Notes: a model not told the origin generated them from the sequence alone. Shown: positions 1-9,599, counted from the first letter of the stretch. The stretch is 64,000 nucleotides of DNA from Streptomyces sp. SN-593 (GCF_016756395.1 NZ_AP018365.1:8373501-8437500); one strand, 5' to 3'. A program made the numbers and translations.

Positions 1-73
1 GGAGGCGGGTGTGTCGTCGGTGGCGTGACCGTAGCCGGACAATACCCTCCTCACGTGGCCTGATGCGCTTCAG

Positions 74-98
74 TTAAGCGCTTCAGTGAAGCGCTTAA
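74..98. promoter_or_regulatory. LacI-family operator, perfect 12-bp inverted repeat
   Basis: The arms TTAAGCGCTTCA (74-85) and TGAAGCGCTTAA (87-98) are exact reverse complements around a single central G. A third copy of the half-site GCGCTTCA lies at 65-72. The AAGCGCTT core is typical of LacI-family operators. The site lies 39 bp upstream of the LacI-type gene at 137 and just upstream of its probable -10, so autoregulation is likely. It may also serve a divergent gene lying left of the window. Confidence 0.8.
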
Positions 99-136
99 CC
101 ACCTCGTGCGTCAAGTGCGCCCCCTAGACTGGCCCC

Positions 137-1153
137 GTGCCGCAACGACCACCGAGGGTCACCCAGCGCGATCTCGCCGAGGAGACCGGGCTCTCCACCG
201 CCACGGTGTCCTACGCGCTGCGCGGGATGCAGGTGCCCCCGGAGACGCAGCAGCGGGTGCGGGAGGCGGCCGAGCGGCTCGGCTACCAGGCCGACCCGAT
301 CGCGCGCGCCCTCGCCTCCGGCCGTACCGGCTATATCGGGGTGCTCTGCCGTTCCCTCACCGACGTATGGCAGCAGGCCACGGCCGCGGCGCTCGGCCGG
401 CGGTTGCTCGGCGACGGCCGGCACGCCCTGATCGTGGACGCCTCCAACGACCCCGCGCTGGAGGCGACCCTCGCCTCCCAACTCGCCGACCAGCGGGTGG
501 ACGCGCTCATCGTGCTGCCGGTGGACCCCGCCGCCGCGCACTGGGCGGAGGTCGCCGAACGGACCGTGCTCGTCTCCATCGGTGACGGTCTGCCGGGCGC
601 CGCCGCCCACGCCGAGGTCGTCTTCGACAACGAGGCCGGCATCACCGACGCCCTGCACGGCCTGGCCGCCGTCGGCCACCGCCGGATCGCGGTGCTGACG
701 CCCGGCGGGCTGACCACCCCGGACCGCCCCGCCGAGACGGTGGCCGAGCAGGTGGCCCGCCGGCTCGGCCTGCACGTGTCACTGCACCGCTCGCCCCACG
801 ACCTCGACGGCGCCGCCGCGATCGCCCGGGCGGTGCTCACCGGCCAGGACCCGCCGACCGCGTTCCTGTGCATGGCCGACTCGATGGCGTACGGGGTCTA
901 CGCGGGCGCACGCGAGCTCGGCATGGAGGTGCCGGGCGACATCTCCGTGGTGGGCTACGACGACCATCCGCTGTCGCGCCTGCTGACGCCGCCGCTGTCC
1001 ACCTACCGCTGGCCGGTGGAACTCCTGGTGGACCTGGTGGTGGAGCGCGCCGTCAAGGCGATCACGTCGGGAAAGCGCAGCCGGCGCCGGGTGCTGCCGC
1101 CGGCCGCCCAGCCACGCGGCTCGGTCGCCCCGCCCCGGACGCGACCGGAGTGA
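137..1153 (+). CDS. LacI-family transcriptional regulator
   Basis: This is a 338-residue DNA-binding repressor of the LacI/GalR family. The N-terminal helix-turn-helix (about residues 9-35, containing GLSTATVSYALRG) is followed by the hinge, and then by a periplasmic-binding-protein-like sugar sensor domain that ends in the usual VVGYDDHPLSRLLTPPLST segment. The GTG start at 137 has no Shine-Dalgarno sequence. TAGACT (125-130) sits 6 nt upstream of it and could be the -10 of a leaderless transcript. The perfect palindrome at 74-98 is its likely operator. The effector is unknown; a sugar is the family norm. The regulated genes probably lie to the left, outside the window, because the next gene on the right is convergent. 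Confidence 0.9.
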   Translation: MPQRPPRVTQRDLAEETGLSTATVSYALRGMQVPPETQQRVREAAERLGYQADPIARALASGRTGYIGVLCRSLTDVWQQATAAALGRRLLGDGRHALIVDASNDPALEATLASQLADQRVDALIVLPVDPAAAHWAEVAERTVLVSIGDGLPGAAAHAEVVFDNEAGITDALHGLAAVGHRRIAVLTPGGLTTPDRPAETVAEQVARRLGLHVSLHRSPHDLDGAAAIARAVLTGQDPPTAFLCMADSMAYGVYAGARELGMEVPGDISVVGYDDHPLSRLLTPPLSTYRWPVELLVDLVVERAVKAITSGKRSRRRVLPPAAQPRGSVAPPRTRPE

Positions 1154-1184
1154 GGCCGCCGAATCGTCGGCCCCTCGCCGTGCG

Positions 1185-1199
1185 CTGACGGAGCGTCAG
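1185..1199 (+). terminator. Weak stem-loop after lacI gene
   Basis: CTGACG and CGTCAG (6 bp) face each other across a 3-nt loop, 32 bp after the LacI-type stop codon. There is no T-run, so this is only a possible terminator. The remaining bases to 1423 hold GCTGGT/GGTGCC microrepeats (1207-1242) and a degenerate repeat around CTCACCGGTCC (1312-1360). I see no gene there. Confidence 0.35.
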
Positions 1200-1423
1200 G
1201 CAATCGGAGTGCTGGTGCTGGTGCTGGTGCCGGCACCGGTGCTTCGCCTTCGCCGCAGAGGCGGGGCCGACCCTGCGTGCGGCCGACCGGGCCCGCCGGA
1301 CCGGCCGCACGTCTCACCGGTCCGGCCCGCGAACCCGCACGCCTCACCGGTCCGTCAGCCGGCCGGCCCGCGTACCCGCACGGCGACCGCTTGCCGCACC
1401 CGGCCGGCCCTCCGTCCTCGCGC

Positions 1424-4400
1424 TCACCCGCCCGTCACGGTGACCGTCGCCGTGCCCGTGATCCCGCCGGCCGTGACGCTGATCCGGGCGGTCCCGGGGT
1501 GACGCCCGGTCACCTCGCCGGTGGACGCGTCCACGGTGGCCACGCGCGGGTCCGAACTGGTCCAGCGGCGTGACATCGGGTCCTGGACCGGCACCTGGAG
1601 CGCCGTCAGGTCGTTACCCGCGACGGAGGTGCCGGTCGCGGTCAGCCGCTCCTTCCGGCCGGGGGCCAGCGACGGCGACGGCGCGGCCACCGCCACCGAG
1701 GCGAGCAGCGGCTGCACCGCGAACTGGACGGTGTTGTCGGGCAGGACGTGGAACAGGCCGTAGTGGAAGAACCCGCCCTGGTCGGGCGTCGCGTACGGCG
1801 GGGTGCCCAGGTCGGCGACCACGAAGTTCGGGACGCCCCCGGGGGCGTCCGTGCCGTCCGGTTCGCGCAGGTCCTCGGAGAAGCCGCGCGCGTGCCCGAA
1901 CATCATGAGCACGTGCACCCCTGGGTGCGTGCGCTGGTACCGCTGCACCAGCGCCTCGTACATCCGCGCCTCCCACCGGTCGGTGAACTGGCTGTCGGCG
2001 CGCGGGTGCGGGTCGTAGGCGGGAGTGTGCGTGACGACGACGGCGACCTTTCTGGTGTTCTCGGTGAGCTGACGTGCCAGCCACTGGTACTGCGACCCGC
2101 CCACGTCGGAGACCTGGAAGGCGTCGGACGCGGTGATGCCGATGTGCCCGCTGTCGGTCACGATCATCCGCGCCGCGCCGGCGTCGTACGCGTAGTGCGT
2201 CGCGCCGAAGACGGAGGTGAAGTCGCCGTTCTCCGGATCGGCGCCCTGGGTGATCTCGTGGTTGCCGACCGCGTCCCGGTACGGCACGCCGAGGCCGTCC
2301 AGCAGCGTCCTCAGGTTCGTGAGGTCGCCGGTCGTCCCGTTGTCGGACATGTCGCCGAGTGCCTGCACCTGCTGGGGGCGGGCGGCGGCGGGCAGCGCGC
2401 CGAACACGCCGGGCAGAGACGTGAGGGCCACCGTGCCGGTCGCGCCGGGCGTCGCCGCCGTGGTGTGGGCGTCGTCGAACGCGGCGACGGTGGTGCCGCC
2501 GGGCCGGAAGGAGGAGACGTCGGTGAACTGGAGCCAGGACGGGTTCTTCGGGATCGCCGTGTACGTCGCCTGCTTCGGCGGGCGCGGTGAGTACAGCGCC
2601 TCCAGGTCGGCGAGGTGGACGTCCCCGGTGAGGTCCGGGCCCGGCTTGATGGTCACCAGGCCCAGGTAGTTGACACGCAGCGGGTACTGGAGGCCCTGCG
2701 GGAGCTTCGCCACCACGTACTGCCAGCCGTCGAAGGTGATGCCGGTCGGGTAGAAGCTGGTCGGCTGGTTGCTCGCCTGCCAGATGCCGACGTTGAGGGT
2801 CACGATGCCCGGGGCGAGCCCGTCGCCGGGCCGCGAGGCGAGGTCGGCGTTGCCCTTCACCCACACGCCGAGCCCGATCGGCGCCTGGTCGCCGTTCAGC
2901 AGCGGGATCTGCTCGCCTGCCGGGTCGTTGAGGTAGACGCTCAGGTCGTAGGTGCCGGTCTTGGCCGGGTAGGTGTAGTGGACGTCCATCGAGCCGGAGT
3001 CGCCGGGCCGGGCGGTGGTGGAGGGGTCCAGGGAGATGTCGCCGTTGGTGGTGGAGTGCGGGCCGGGGCTCGGTACCCTGCGTGGGTAGACGTTCATGTA
3101 GTCGCTGGTCACCGACCACTTGGACAGATCGGTGAGCGGGTCCACCGGGACCGTGGTGGAGCCGACCGCCAGTGAGGCGGTCGCCTCGGCCCCGCCGGCG
3201 GTGGCCGTCACGGTGACCATCCCGGTGCCGGTGGCCGCCGCCGTGAAGGTGCCGTCGGCACCGACTCCGCCCAGGCCGGGCCTGTCCACGGACCAGGTGA
3301 CGGCCGACGGCGGCAGACTGACCGGTCCACCGCCGCTCGCGGTCGCCGTGGCGGTCAGCTCCTGCGTCGCGCCGTTGTCCAGGTCGGCCTGCGCCGGTGT
3401 CACCGACAGCGCGTGCACGCCGCCGACCACCGTCAGCGGGACGGTCGAGGAGGCGTGGCCGGCCCGGACGCGCAGGGTGCCGCGGCCGGGCCGGTCGGCG
3501 AAGGCCAGGGTGGTGCCGTGCACGGTGGCCAGGCCCGGCGGGCTGACGCTCAAGGTCACCTGGTCCGCCGCCGGGTTGTCCGCGCGGTCGAGTGCGTAGG
3601 CCGGCACGTCGACCGAGGTGCCGGCCAGCGCGGTCAGCGGGGCGCCTTCGTTCACCACGGCGCGGGTCGCGGGGCCGGCCGCCTCCTCCCGGCTGTAGAG
3701 GAACAGGCCGTTCGCGACCGGGCGTTCGTGCCCGTCCGAGGGGGTGTTCAGCACCGACGCCCGGGCCTGCCCGGGCAGCCGGCCGACCATCTGCGCCGAA
3801 CCGCCTCCGTCGAAGAGGATCGCGTCCCAGGCGCCGTGCTGCGTCATCCAGCCGGCCAGCTCCGGGCGGGTCAGGCCCTGCGCGACGCCCTCGGCCTGGT
3901 GGCCGTCGAAGGTGGCGAAGATCGCGTGCCGGCCGTCCTTGGTCACACCGACGGCCGTCACCGGGTTGTCGATGTTGTTGTCGCCGGGACCCTGGAGCGG
4001 CACCGCGCGCTCGCCGTCCTTCACCAGGATCGCGCCGCCGCTGAGCGCCTGGACCACGTCGGAGTCCGGTCCGAGGGTGTCGGCGGTGGTGATCCGGTCG
4101 CCCGCATGCACGTGTGCGCTCAGCCAGTCGCCGTAGGACCCCGAGCCGACCAGATCCTCCTGGTCGTCGGCGAGTTGGGGGAGGCCGGTGACGCCGGCGC
4201 GCACCGCGTCGACGGTCAGTGTGGTGCCGTCGGCGTCCAGGTGGCCGGTGACGGCGGTGGAGGCCGCGACGGACGTCGGCCCCAGGTCGGAGGTGACCCG
4301 CAGCAGCGCGCCCGCGCCGAGGTCGTCCACCGCGTTGACGCCGGTGAGCGGGGTGGACGCCGCGCTGGTCCGGTCCGTCAGGGTGCCGCTGTAGGTCTCG

Positions 4401-4957
4401 GTGCCGATGCCGATGGTCCCGTCGCGGCGGACCCAGAGGTCGGCGGGCCGGCTGGGCTCGGGGCTCTTCAGCAGCCGCCCGTCGCGTACCACCATCCCCT
4501 CGGGCCGCCCGCTGGTGTTGATCTCGAAGAAGTCACCGTTGATCCCCGCCACCGCGCCGGTGCGCTGCGCCATCGAGGAGGGCACCTCGTCGGCCGGGTC
4601 GGTGAGGCGGTCGTGCGACTCCACCACGCCCAGGCGCACGTCGCGGTCGGTCAGCGACACGTCGAGGACCTGCGCGCGCTGCGCACCGCCGACGGTCTGG
4701 AGGGTGTCGGAGTAGTGGTCGACACCGCGGGTCAGGGCGCGCGGCGCGGTCGTCCTCTCGTCGACGACCAGCGGCCACTGGTCCGGGGTCGGCGGCAGCC
4801 AGGACGACGCGGAGGCGTCCGCGCGGGTGCCGGCCGCGGCCGTCGCGGGCGTGCCGCCGGCCGCGAGCAGCGTGGCACACACGGCGGCGGCCACGAGCGC
4901 GGCCGGTGTGCGGGCCGCGCGCCCGCGGCGGCGGGAGCGGTTCGGGAACTGGGCCAT
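1424..4957 (-). CDS. Secreted phosphodiester glycosidase / metallophosphoesterase multidomain protein
   Basis: This is a 1177-residue exported protein. The ATG at 4957 is chosen because GGAGGA lies 5 nt upstream and an Arg-rich n-region plus an Ala-rich hydrophobic core give a Sec signal peptide (residues 1-42). Domains in order are: a phosphodiester glycosidase (NAGPA/DUF2233) domain at about 60-410 with AGINGDFFE and ILFDGGGSAQM; bacterial Ig-like repeats at about 430-560; a jelly-roll-like region at about 570-790; a calcineurin-like phosphoesterase at about 790-1080 with GDMSD, GNHE, VVTHTP and FGHARG metal-ligand motifs; and a C-terminal BIG2-type domain. It probably removes glycosyl-phosphodiesters outside the cell. 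The substrate cannot be read from the sequence. The open frame continues upstream to 5626, but that part has no gene-like composition. Confidence 0.85.
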   Translation of the reverse strand: MAQFPNRSRRRGRAARTPAALVAAAVCATLLAAGGTPATAAAGTRADASASSWLPPTPDQWPLVVDERTTAPRALTRGVDHYSDTLQTVGGAQRAQVLDVSLTDRDVRLGVVESHDRLTDPADEVPSSMAQRTGAVAGINGDFFEINTSGRPEGMVVRDGRLLKSPEPSRPADLWVRRDGTIGIGTETYSGTLTDRTSAASTPLTGVNAVDDLGAGALLRVTSDLGPTSVAASTAVTGHLDADGTTLTVDAVRAGVTGLPQLADDQEDLVGSGSYGDWLSAHVHAGDRITTADTLGPDSDVVQALSGGAILVKDGERAVPLQGPGDNNIDNPVTAVGVTKDGRHAIFATFDGHQAEGVAQGLTRPELAGWMTQHGAWDAILFDGGGSAQMVGRLPGQARASVLNTPSDGHERPVANGLFLYSREEAAGPATRAVVNEGAPLTALAGTSVDVPAYALDRADNPAADQVTLSVSPPGLATVHGTTLAFADRPGRGTLRVRAGHASSTVPLTVVGGVHALSVTPAQADLDNGATQELTATATASGGGPVSLPPSAVTWSVDRPGLGGVGADGTFTAAATGTGMVTVTATAGGAEATASLAVGSTTVPVDPLTDLSKWSVTSDYMNVYPRRVPSPGPHSTTNGDISLDPSTTARPGDSGSMDVHYTYPAKTGTYDLSVYLNDPAGEQIPLLNGDQAPIGLGVWVKGNADLASRPGDGLAPGIVTLNVGIWQASNQPTSFYPTGITFDGWQYVVAKLPQGLQYPLRVNYLGLVTIKPGPDLTGDVHLADLEALYSPRPPKQATYTAIPKNPSWLQFTDVSSFRPGGTTVAAFDDAHTTAATPGATGTVALTSLPGVFGALPAAARPQQVQALGDMSDNGTTGDLTNLRTLLDGLGVPYRDAVGNHEITQGADPENGDFTSVFGATHYAYDAGAARMIVTDSGHIGITASDAFQVSDVGGSQYQWLARQLTENTRKVAVVVTHTPAYDPHPRADSQFTDRWEARMYEALVQRYQRTHPGVHVLMMFGHARGFSEDLREPDGTDAPGGVPNFVVADLGTPPYATPDQGGFFHYGLFHVLPDNTVQFAVQPLLASVAVAAPSPSLAPGRKERLTATGTSVAGNDLTALQVPVQDPMSRRWTSSDPRVATVDASTGEVTGRHPGTARISVTAGGITGTATVTVTGG

Positions 4958-5951
4958 GGGTCCTCCGGCCGGGCCCGAGGCGGGCACGCCGGACCGGGGC
5001 GGCCCGGCCGTCCCGGCCGTCGCGGCCCCTCGTACGGGAACGGTGCGGTGGTGCGCCATGCAGGGGGGACGGTCCCGACCGCTTCCGGCCGCCGTCGGAC
5101 GGGCACGGGTGAGCAGCAGGAGCCGGGGCGCGCCACACGTGGCGAACCCGGGCACATTATGGCCCGCCGCCCGCAAGAATTGTCGGTGCACGGCCAACTG
5201 CGGCGCGGGCGCCGCCGTCGAACACCGTCGGCGCACACGGTCCTTCCGGCGGGAGCCCGCCGCCGCGCCCGGCGCGTCGCGCGACGGCCCCCGTGGGCGG
5301 GGAGCACCCCGGGCCCCGCCGGGGCGCGGACGGGGTCGGGCCGGTGCACTGGGTGGCACGCCGCCCCGCGCCTTCGGCCAGGCGGCCCGGGGCCTCGCGG
5401 AGCGAGGTCTTCCGGCAAGCGCGAGGAGTCGCATCCCTCCCGAGCGCCGCCCGGGAGGCGCCGTCCCGAGTGGTCCACCGGTCTCCGGGCACACCATGCC
5501 CCCGAACGTCCGGGGTCGCCCGATCGCCGGGGCCGCGGCGGCCGTTGACGGGATCGCGGCGCCCCACGGGAACCGGCTGGATGACTGTCCGTGCAGTCCA
5601 TGCGGTGCTTCGTCGCTCTGTGTCATGCCTCAACGATGGCGCAGAGCCGGCCCCTCGCGCGGGAGATCACCCGTTCGGCTGTGGACGCAGCCTGCTCCGC
5701 CGTACCCGGATGCCTCCTCGGTGCCGCCCCGTCCCCCGTCCCGACCCCGATCCCGACGCGCCCCCAGATCCCGATCCCGTGAAGGTTTCACCCCGTCAGA
5801 CGGCGTCGCCGCAGCTCCGCAACAGCGCCTTTGGCGTAGGCCATTGGCGGTGGCCGGTGCCCCTTCCGGGGCGCGGAGGCGGAGGCGTACCGTCCGTATG
5901 TGTCATGAACGCGGCATCCCGGTTTTCCCCCACGCACCGGAAGAGGCACCC
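4958..5951. other. Long intergenic region without a supported gene
   Basis: This 994-bp stretch separates the divergent glycosidase and GH3 genes. Open frames on both strands here have shadow-like, Arg/Pro/Gly-rich translations and no start signal worth calling. Visible structure is small: CCTCGC/GCGAGG (5393-5407, 3-nt loop), GATCCC microrepeats (5740-5778), and GTGAA-ggt-TTCAC (5779-5791), a possible operator half-site pair about 160 bp before the GH3 gene. Both promoters must lie here, but I cannot place them firmly. Confidence 0.5.
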
Positions 5952-7091
5952 ATGGACGCACCCCGCAGCCTGCCCGTCCGACGCCGTACGGTCCTGGCCG
6001 CCGCGGGCGCCGCGGTGGCCGCCGCCTCGGCCGGCGCCGCGCGTGCCTCGGCCGCCGCACGGCAGCCCGTCGCAGCCCCCGCCGCGCTGACCGCCCGTCA
6101 GACGGCGGGCCAGCGGGTCATCTACTCCTACCCCGGCCTCACCGTGCCCAGTACCCTCCTGACCAGGATCAGCGCGGGCCAGGCGGCCGGCGTCATCTTC
6201 TTCGGCGAGAACATCTCCAGCGAGAGCCAGATCACCGCGGTCGTCAAGCAACTGGTCCAGGCGAACGCGGCGAGCCCGGTCAAGGCCCCACTGCTGCTGA
6301 TGACCGATCAGGAAGGCGGCGAGGTGCGCCGGCTGCCCGGCGCGCCGGCGCTGTCGGAGAAGCAGGTGGGCGAGGCCGCGCAGCCGCAGACCGCCGCCAC
6401 CCAGGCCGGCACCGGAGCCGGCCAGAACCTCGCCGGGGTCGGGATGAACGTCAACCTCGCCCCCGTGCTCGACGTCTATTACACGGCCGGCAACTTCGTC
6501 GACAAGTACCAGCGGTCCTACAGCAACAACGCGAGCACCGTGTCCAGCCTCGGCAAGGCGTTCATCACCGCCCAGCAGGGCGCCGGGGTCGCCGCCACCG
6601 CCAAGCACTTCCCCGGCCTCGGCGCGGCCACCGCCTCGCAGGACACCGACGCCGGCCCGGTCACGCTCACCCAGAGCCTGTCCAAGCTGCGCACGGTGGA
6701 TGAGCTGCCCTACCAGGCGGCGATCGCCGCGGGCGTCCGACTCGTCATGGTCTCCTGGGCCGTCTACCCCGCGCTCGACGCGTCCGCGCCGGCGGGCCTG
6801 TCCGCCACCGTCGTGCAGCAGGAGTTGCGCGGCCGGCTCGGCTACACCGGCGTGACCGTCACCGACGCCCTGGAGGCGGGCGCGATCAGCTCCTCCTACA
6901 GCACCGCGCAGCGCGCCGTCCTCGCCGCGGGCGCCGGCATGGACCTGCTGCTGTGCTCCGCCCGCGACGTCTCCCAGGGCGACGCCGCCGCGCAGGCCCT
7001 CGCCGACGCGTACACCGGCGGCGGGCTCCCCGCCGCGGGCTTCGACGCGGCGGTGCAGCGGGTGACCGCGCTGCGCACGTCCCTGTCCTGA
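5952..7091 (+). CDS. Tat-exported GH3 family glycoside hydrolase (beta-N-acetylhexosaminidase-like)
   Basis: This 379-residue protein starts at an ATG with GAAGAGG about 6 nt upstream. Residues 1-37 are a twin-arginine signal (RRRTVLAAAG). The GH3 N-terminal barrel carries MTDQEGGEVRRL (117-128), KHFPGLG (218-224) and the nucleophile loop VTVTDALEAG (Asp305). These are the signatures of NagZ-type N-acetyl-beta-hexosaminidases, although the usual KHFPGHG is KHFPGLG here and the catalytic His-Asp loop is altered to ATASQDTDAG. It lacks the C-terminal GH3 sandwich domain, as NagZ-like enzymes do. It probably trims N-acetylglucosaminides or other beta-glycosides outside the membrane; the substrate is uncertain. 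Confidence 0.85.
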   Translation: MDAPRSLPVRRRTVLAAAGAAVAAASAGAARASAAARQPVAAPAALTARQTAGQRVIYSYPGLTVPSTLLTRISAGQAAGVIFFGENISSESQITAVVKQLVQANAASPVKAPLLLMTDQEGGEVRRLPGAPALSEKQVGEAAQPQTAATQAGTGAGQNLAGVGMNVNLAPVLDVYYTAGNFVDKYQRSYSNNASTVSSLGKAFITAQQGAGVAATAKHFPGLGAATASQDTDAGPVTLTQSLSKLRTVDELPYQAAIAAGVRLVMVSWAVYPALDASAPAGLSATVVQQELRGRLGYTGVTVTDALEAGAISSSYSTAQRAVLAAGAGMDLLLCSARDVSQGDAAAQALADAYTGGGLPAAGFDAAVQRVTALRTSLS

Positions 7092-7209
7092 CCTCGACGG
7101 GGCGGGGGCGGGCGTTCCTGGCCTGGCCCCCGCGCCGCGCCTGGCCCCCGCGCCGCGCCTGGCTCCCTCTCCGAGCGGCGTCAGCCGGCATCAGCGCCCG
7201 CGGGGAACC

Positions 7210-8781
7210 TCACCGGGAGCCGCCGGAACCCCCGCCCTCCTCGTGCTCCTTGGGCGCGTCGGGCTGCCCCTCGGGCTCCTGGACGCCGTGCCGCAGACCG
7301 CGCCACGCCACGACAGCCGCCGCGGCCATGATCCCGGCCATCACGTAGAACACCGTCCTGGTGGCGTACGCGAAGTCCAGGCGGACGAAGTGCGGGACGG
7401 TCGAGGTGCTTCCGCTGGACTGGTGGGCCTGCGAGAGGCGGTGCGCCTCGGAGCCGGCCCGCGCGGCCGGCACCCCCTGGCCCACCAGGGAGTCGCGCAG
7501 GTGGGACTCGAAGCGGGCGACAGAGATGGTGCCCAGTACCGCCAGGCCCAGGCTCGCGGAGTAGTTCCGCACCGTCTGGGTGATGCCGGTGGCCTCGCCG
7601 TAGGACAGCCGCGAGGCCCGGTTGACCGCGTCGGTGCTCGCCGGGGTGAGCATCAGGCCCATCCCGGCCCCGGCGATCACGATGGACCACTGCTGGTCGC
7701 CGAAGTCGAGGTCGGTGACCTTGCCGGCCAGCAGGTAGAAGCCCACCGCGCAGATCACGCAGCCCAGCAGCACCGGGCGCTTGGCGCCGCCGCGGTCCAG
7801 CATCCGGCCGCCGAACTGCGAGGCGATCACGAAGCCGATGAAGAAGCAGAGCAGATACACCCCCGCTCCCGAGGCGGACTTGCCGAGCGAGATCTGCGCG
7901 TACTCGCTGGCGAAGAAGAAGAACGGGACGAACACCAGCATCGCGATGCCGAGCACCAGGTTCTCCACCGCGAAGGGCCGGTTGGTGAAGATCCGCACCT
8001 GGATCAGCGGTGAGGGGGTGCGCAGCTCCAGCCGGGCGAAGACCGCCAGCAGCGCCACGCCGGCCGCGATGCACACCCAGATGCCCGGGTTGGACCAGTG
8101 CCAGATCTGGGACTGCTGGAAACCGAAGACGCTCAGCCCGATGCCCGCCACGATCAGCGCCAGCCCCCGGTAGTCCATCGGGGCGGGCCGGTGCTCGGTG
8201 ACCGGCCTGGACAGGGCGATCAGCGCCAGCGCGATCACCGCGACCGGGATGTTCACCCAGAAGATGGCCCGCCAGGTCCACTCGGTCAGCCAGCCGCCGA
8301 GGATCGGGCCCACCGCGGTCAGCCCGCCCGCGACGCCGAAGAACAGCGCCAGCGCCTTCCCGCGCTCGCGCAGCGCGAACGTCTGCACCACGATGCCCAG
8401 CGCCGCCGGGAACATCATCGCGCCGCCGACGCCCTGCACCGCCCGGAACACCACGATCCAGGTCTGCGCCGCGCCGCCCTTCGGGGTCAGCCCGCACAGC
8501 AGCGACGACGCCGCGAAGACCAGCACACCCATGACGACCACCCGCCGGTGGCCGAGGGTGTCGGCGAGCCGGCCGCCGTACGCGAAGAACGCCGCGAGCG
8601 AGAGCAGGTACGCGTTGACCGCCCACTGCACGCCGGTGCTGGTCAGTCCCAGCTCGTTCTGGATCTCCGGGACCGCGATCGACACGATGGTCTGGTCGAT
8701 GAAGGTCATCGCCACCGCGAAGATCATCGCCGCCAGCACGAGGTTCTTCGAACGCCCGCCGGTGGGGGACGTGACCGCCAT
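7210..8781 (-). CDS. MFS transporter, DHA2 (EmrB/QacA) drug exporter family
   Basis: This is a 523-residue membrane protein with about 14 hydrophobic segments. The first helix region contains FIDQTIVSIAVP, the DHA2 motif with the membrane-embedded Asp, and GGRLADTLGHRR is the MFS signature loop between helices 2 and 3. The ATG at 8781 is preceded by GAGGAGA at good spacing; an in-frame ATG at 8823 has no such signal. The C-terminal tail is hydrophilic and Glu/Gly-rich. It should export drugs or metabolites by proton antiport. No TetR or MarR regulator is adjacent, so its regulation is not visible here. Confidence 0.9.
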   Translation of the reverse strand: MAVTSPTGGRSKNLVLAAMIFAVAMTFIDQTIVSIAVPEIQNELGLTSTGVQWAVNAYLLSLAAFFAYGGRLADTLGHRRVVVMGVLVFAASSLLCGLTPKGGAAQTWIVVFRAVQGVGGAMMFPAALGIVVQTFALRERGKALALFFGVAGGLTAVGPILGGWLTEWTWRAIFWVNIPVAVIALALIALSRPVTEHRPAPMDYRGLALIVAGIGLSVFGFQQSQIWHWSNPGIWVCIAAGVALLAVFARLELRTPSPLIQVRIFTNRPFAVENLVLGIAMLVFVPFFFFASEYAQISLGKSASGAGVYLLCFFIGFVIASQFGGRMLDRGGAKRPVLLGCVICAVGFYLLAGKVTDLDFGDQQWSIVIAGAGMGLMLTPASTDAVNRASRLSYGEATGITQTVRNYSASLGLAVLGTISVARFESHLRDSLVGQGVPAARAGSEAHRLSQAHQSSGSTSTVPHFVRLDFAYATRTVFYVMAGIMAAAAVVAWRGLRHGVQEPEGQPDAPKEHEEGGGSGGSR

Positions 8782-8949
8782 CTGCTCTCCTCGCCCGCGC
8801 GTCGGGGATCTCGGCTCCACCATCCGCCAGCGCGTCGGGACCCGCCAGCGACGGGAGACCGGACGGGATCACCAGAAAGGGGACACGGCGCCACCGCACC
8901 GGTCGCCCCGTGTGTCGGGGCGCCTCGCGGAGATGTCAGGATGGGGCCC

Positions 8950-9459
8950 ATGGACAACAAGGACAACGTCTACTTCGACATCTCCATCGACGGTGCGCCC
9001 GCCGGGCGGATCGTCTTCCGCCTGTTCGACGACGTCGTGCCGAAGACCGCCCGCAACTTCCGTGAGCTGGCCACCGGCCAGCACGGCTTCGGTTACGCGG
9101 GTTCCGCCTTCCACCGCGTCATCCCCGAGTTCATGCTCCAGGGCGGTGACTTCACCAGCGGCGACGGCCGCGGCGGCAAGAGCATCTACGGCAACAAGTT
9201 CGAGGACGAGAACTTCCAGCTCCGCCACGACCGCCCGTACCTGCTCTCCATGGCGAACGCGGGCCCGAACACCAACGGCTCGCAGTTCTTCGTGACCACC
9301 GTGGTGACCTCGTGGCTGGACGGCAAGCACGTCGTGTTCGGCGAGGTCGTCGAGGGCCAGGACCTGGTGAAGACGATCGAGGGCAAGGGCTCGCGCAGCG
9401 GTTCCCCGACGTCGAAGGTCGTCATCACCGAGTCCGGTACGGTCCCGGCCGCCGCCTGA
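8950..9459 (+). CDS. Cyclophilin-type peptidyl-prolyl cis-trans isomerase
   Basis: This is a 169-residue cytoplasmic cyclophilin that speeds proline isomerisation during protein folding. The whole protein is one cyclophilin domain. It shows FHRVIPEFMLQGGDF with the catalytic Arg, SMANAGPNTNGSQFFVT, and WLDGKHVVFGEV. There is no signal peptide. Two in-frame ATGs compete: 8941, with GGAG 8 nt upstream, and 8950, with AGGA 8 nt upstream. I chose 8950 because the protein then begins like other Streptomyces homologues. It stands alone, divergent from the exporter, and is followed by a strong hairpin. Confidence 0.9.
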   Translation: MDNKDNVYFDISIDGAPAGRIVFRLFDDVVPKTARNFRELATGQHGFGYAGSAFHRVIPEFMLQGGDFTSGDGRGGKSIYGNKFEDENFQLRHDRPYLLSMANAGPNTNGSQFFVTTVVTSWLDGKHVVFGEVVEGQDLVKTIEGKGSRSGSPTSKVVITESGTVPAAA

Positions 9460-9504
9460 CGCGTACGCGCGCACCGGCACCGGCCACCGCCTGATCCGGC
9501 ACCA

Positions 9505-9544
9505 CGGCGCCCCCGCGGCGGAGACATCCGCGGCGGGGGCGCCG
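9505..9544. terminator. Hairpin terminator, probably bidirectional
   Basis: An 18-bp stem with one mismatch encloses a 4-nt GACA loop. The arms begin CGGCGCCCCCGC and end GCGGGGGCGCCG. It lies between the cyclophilin stop and the stop of the opposite-strand AlaRS-like gene, so it can serve both. Confidence 0.75.
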
Positions 9545-9599
9545 TGCTCATACGTCGCCCGGCCGGACGCCCCACCTCACGCCCGGGACCCGCCCGGGT

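Noticed and set aside
3413..5548. 711-codon plus-strand frame antisense to the phosphodiester glycosidase
   Set aside because: Low-complexity translation and no start signal; the minus-strand protein is well supported.
5796..6608. 270-codon minus-strand frame opposite the GH3 gene
   Set aside because: Antisense shadow; the GH3 gene on the plus strand has a Tat signal, ribosome site and catalytic motifs.
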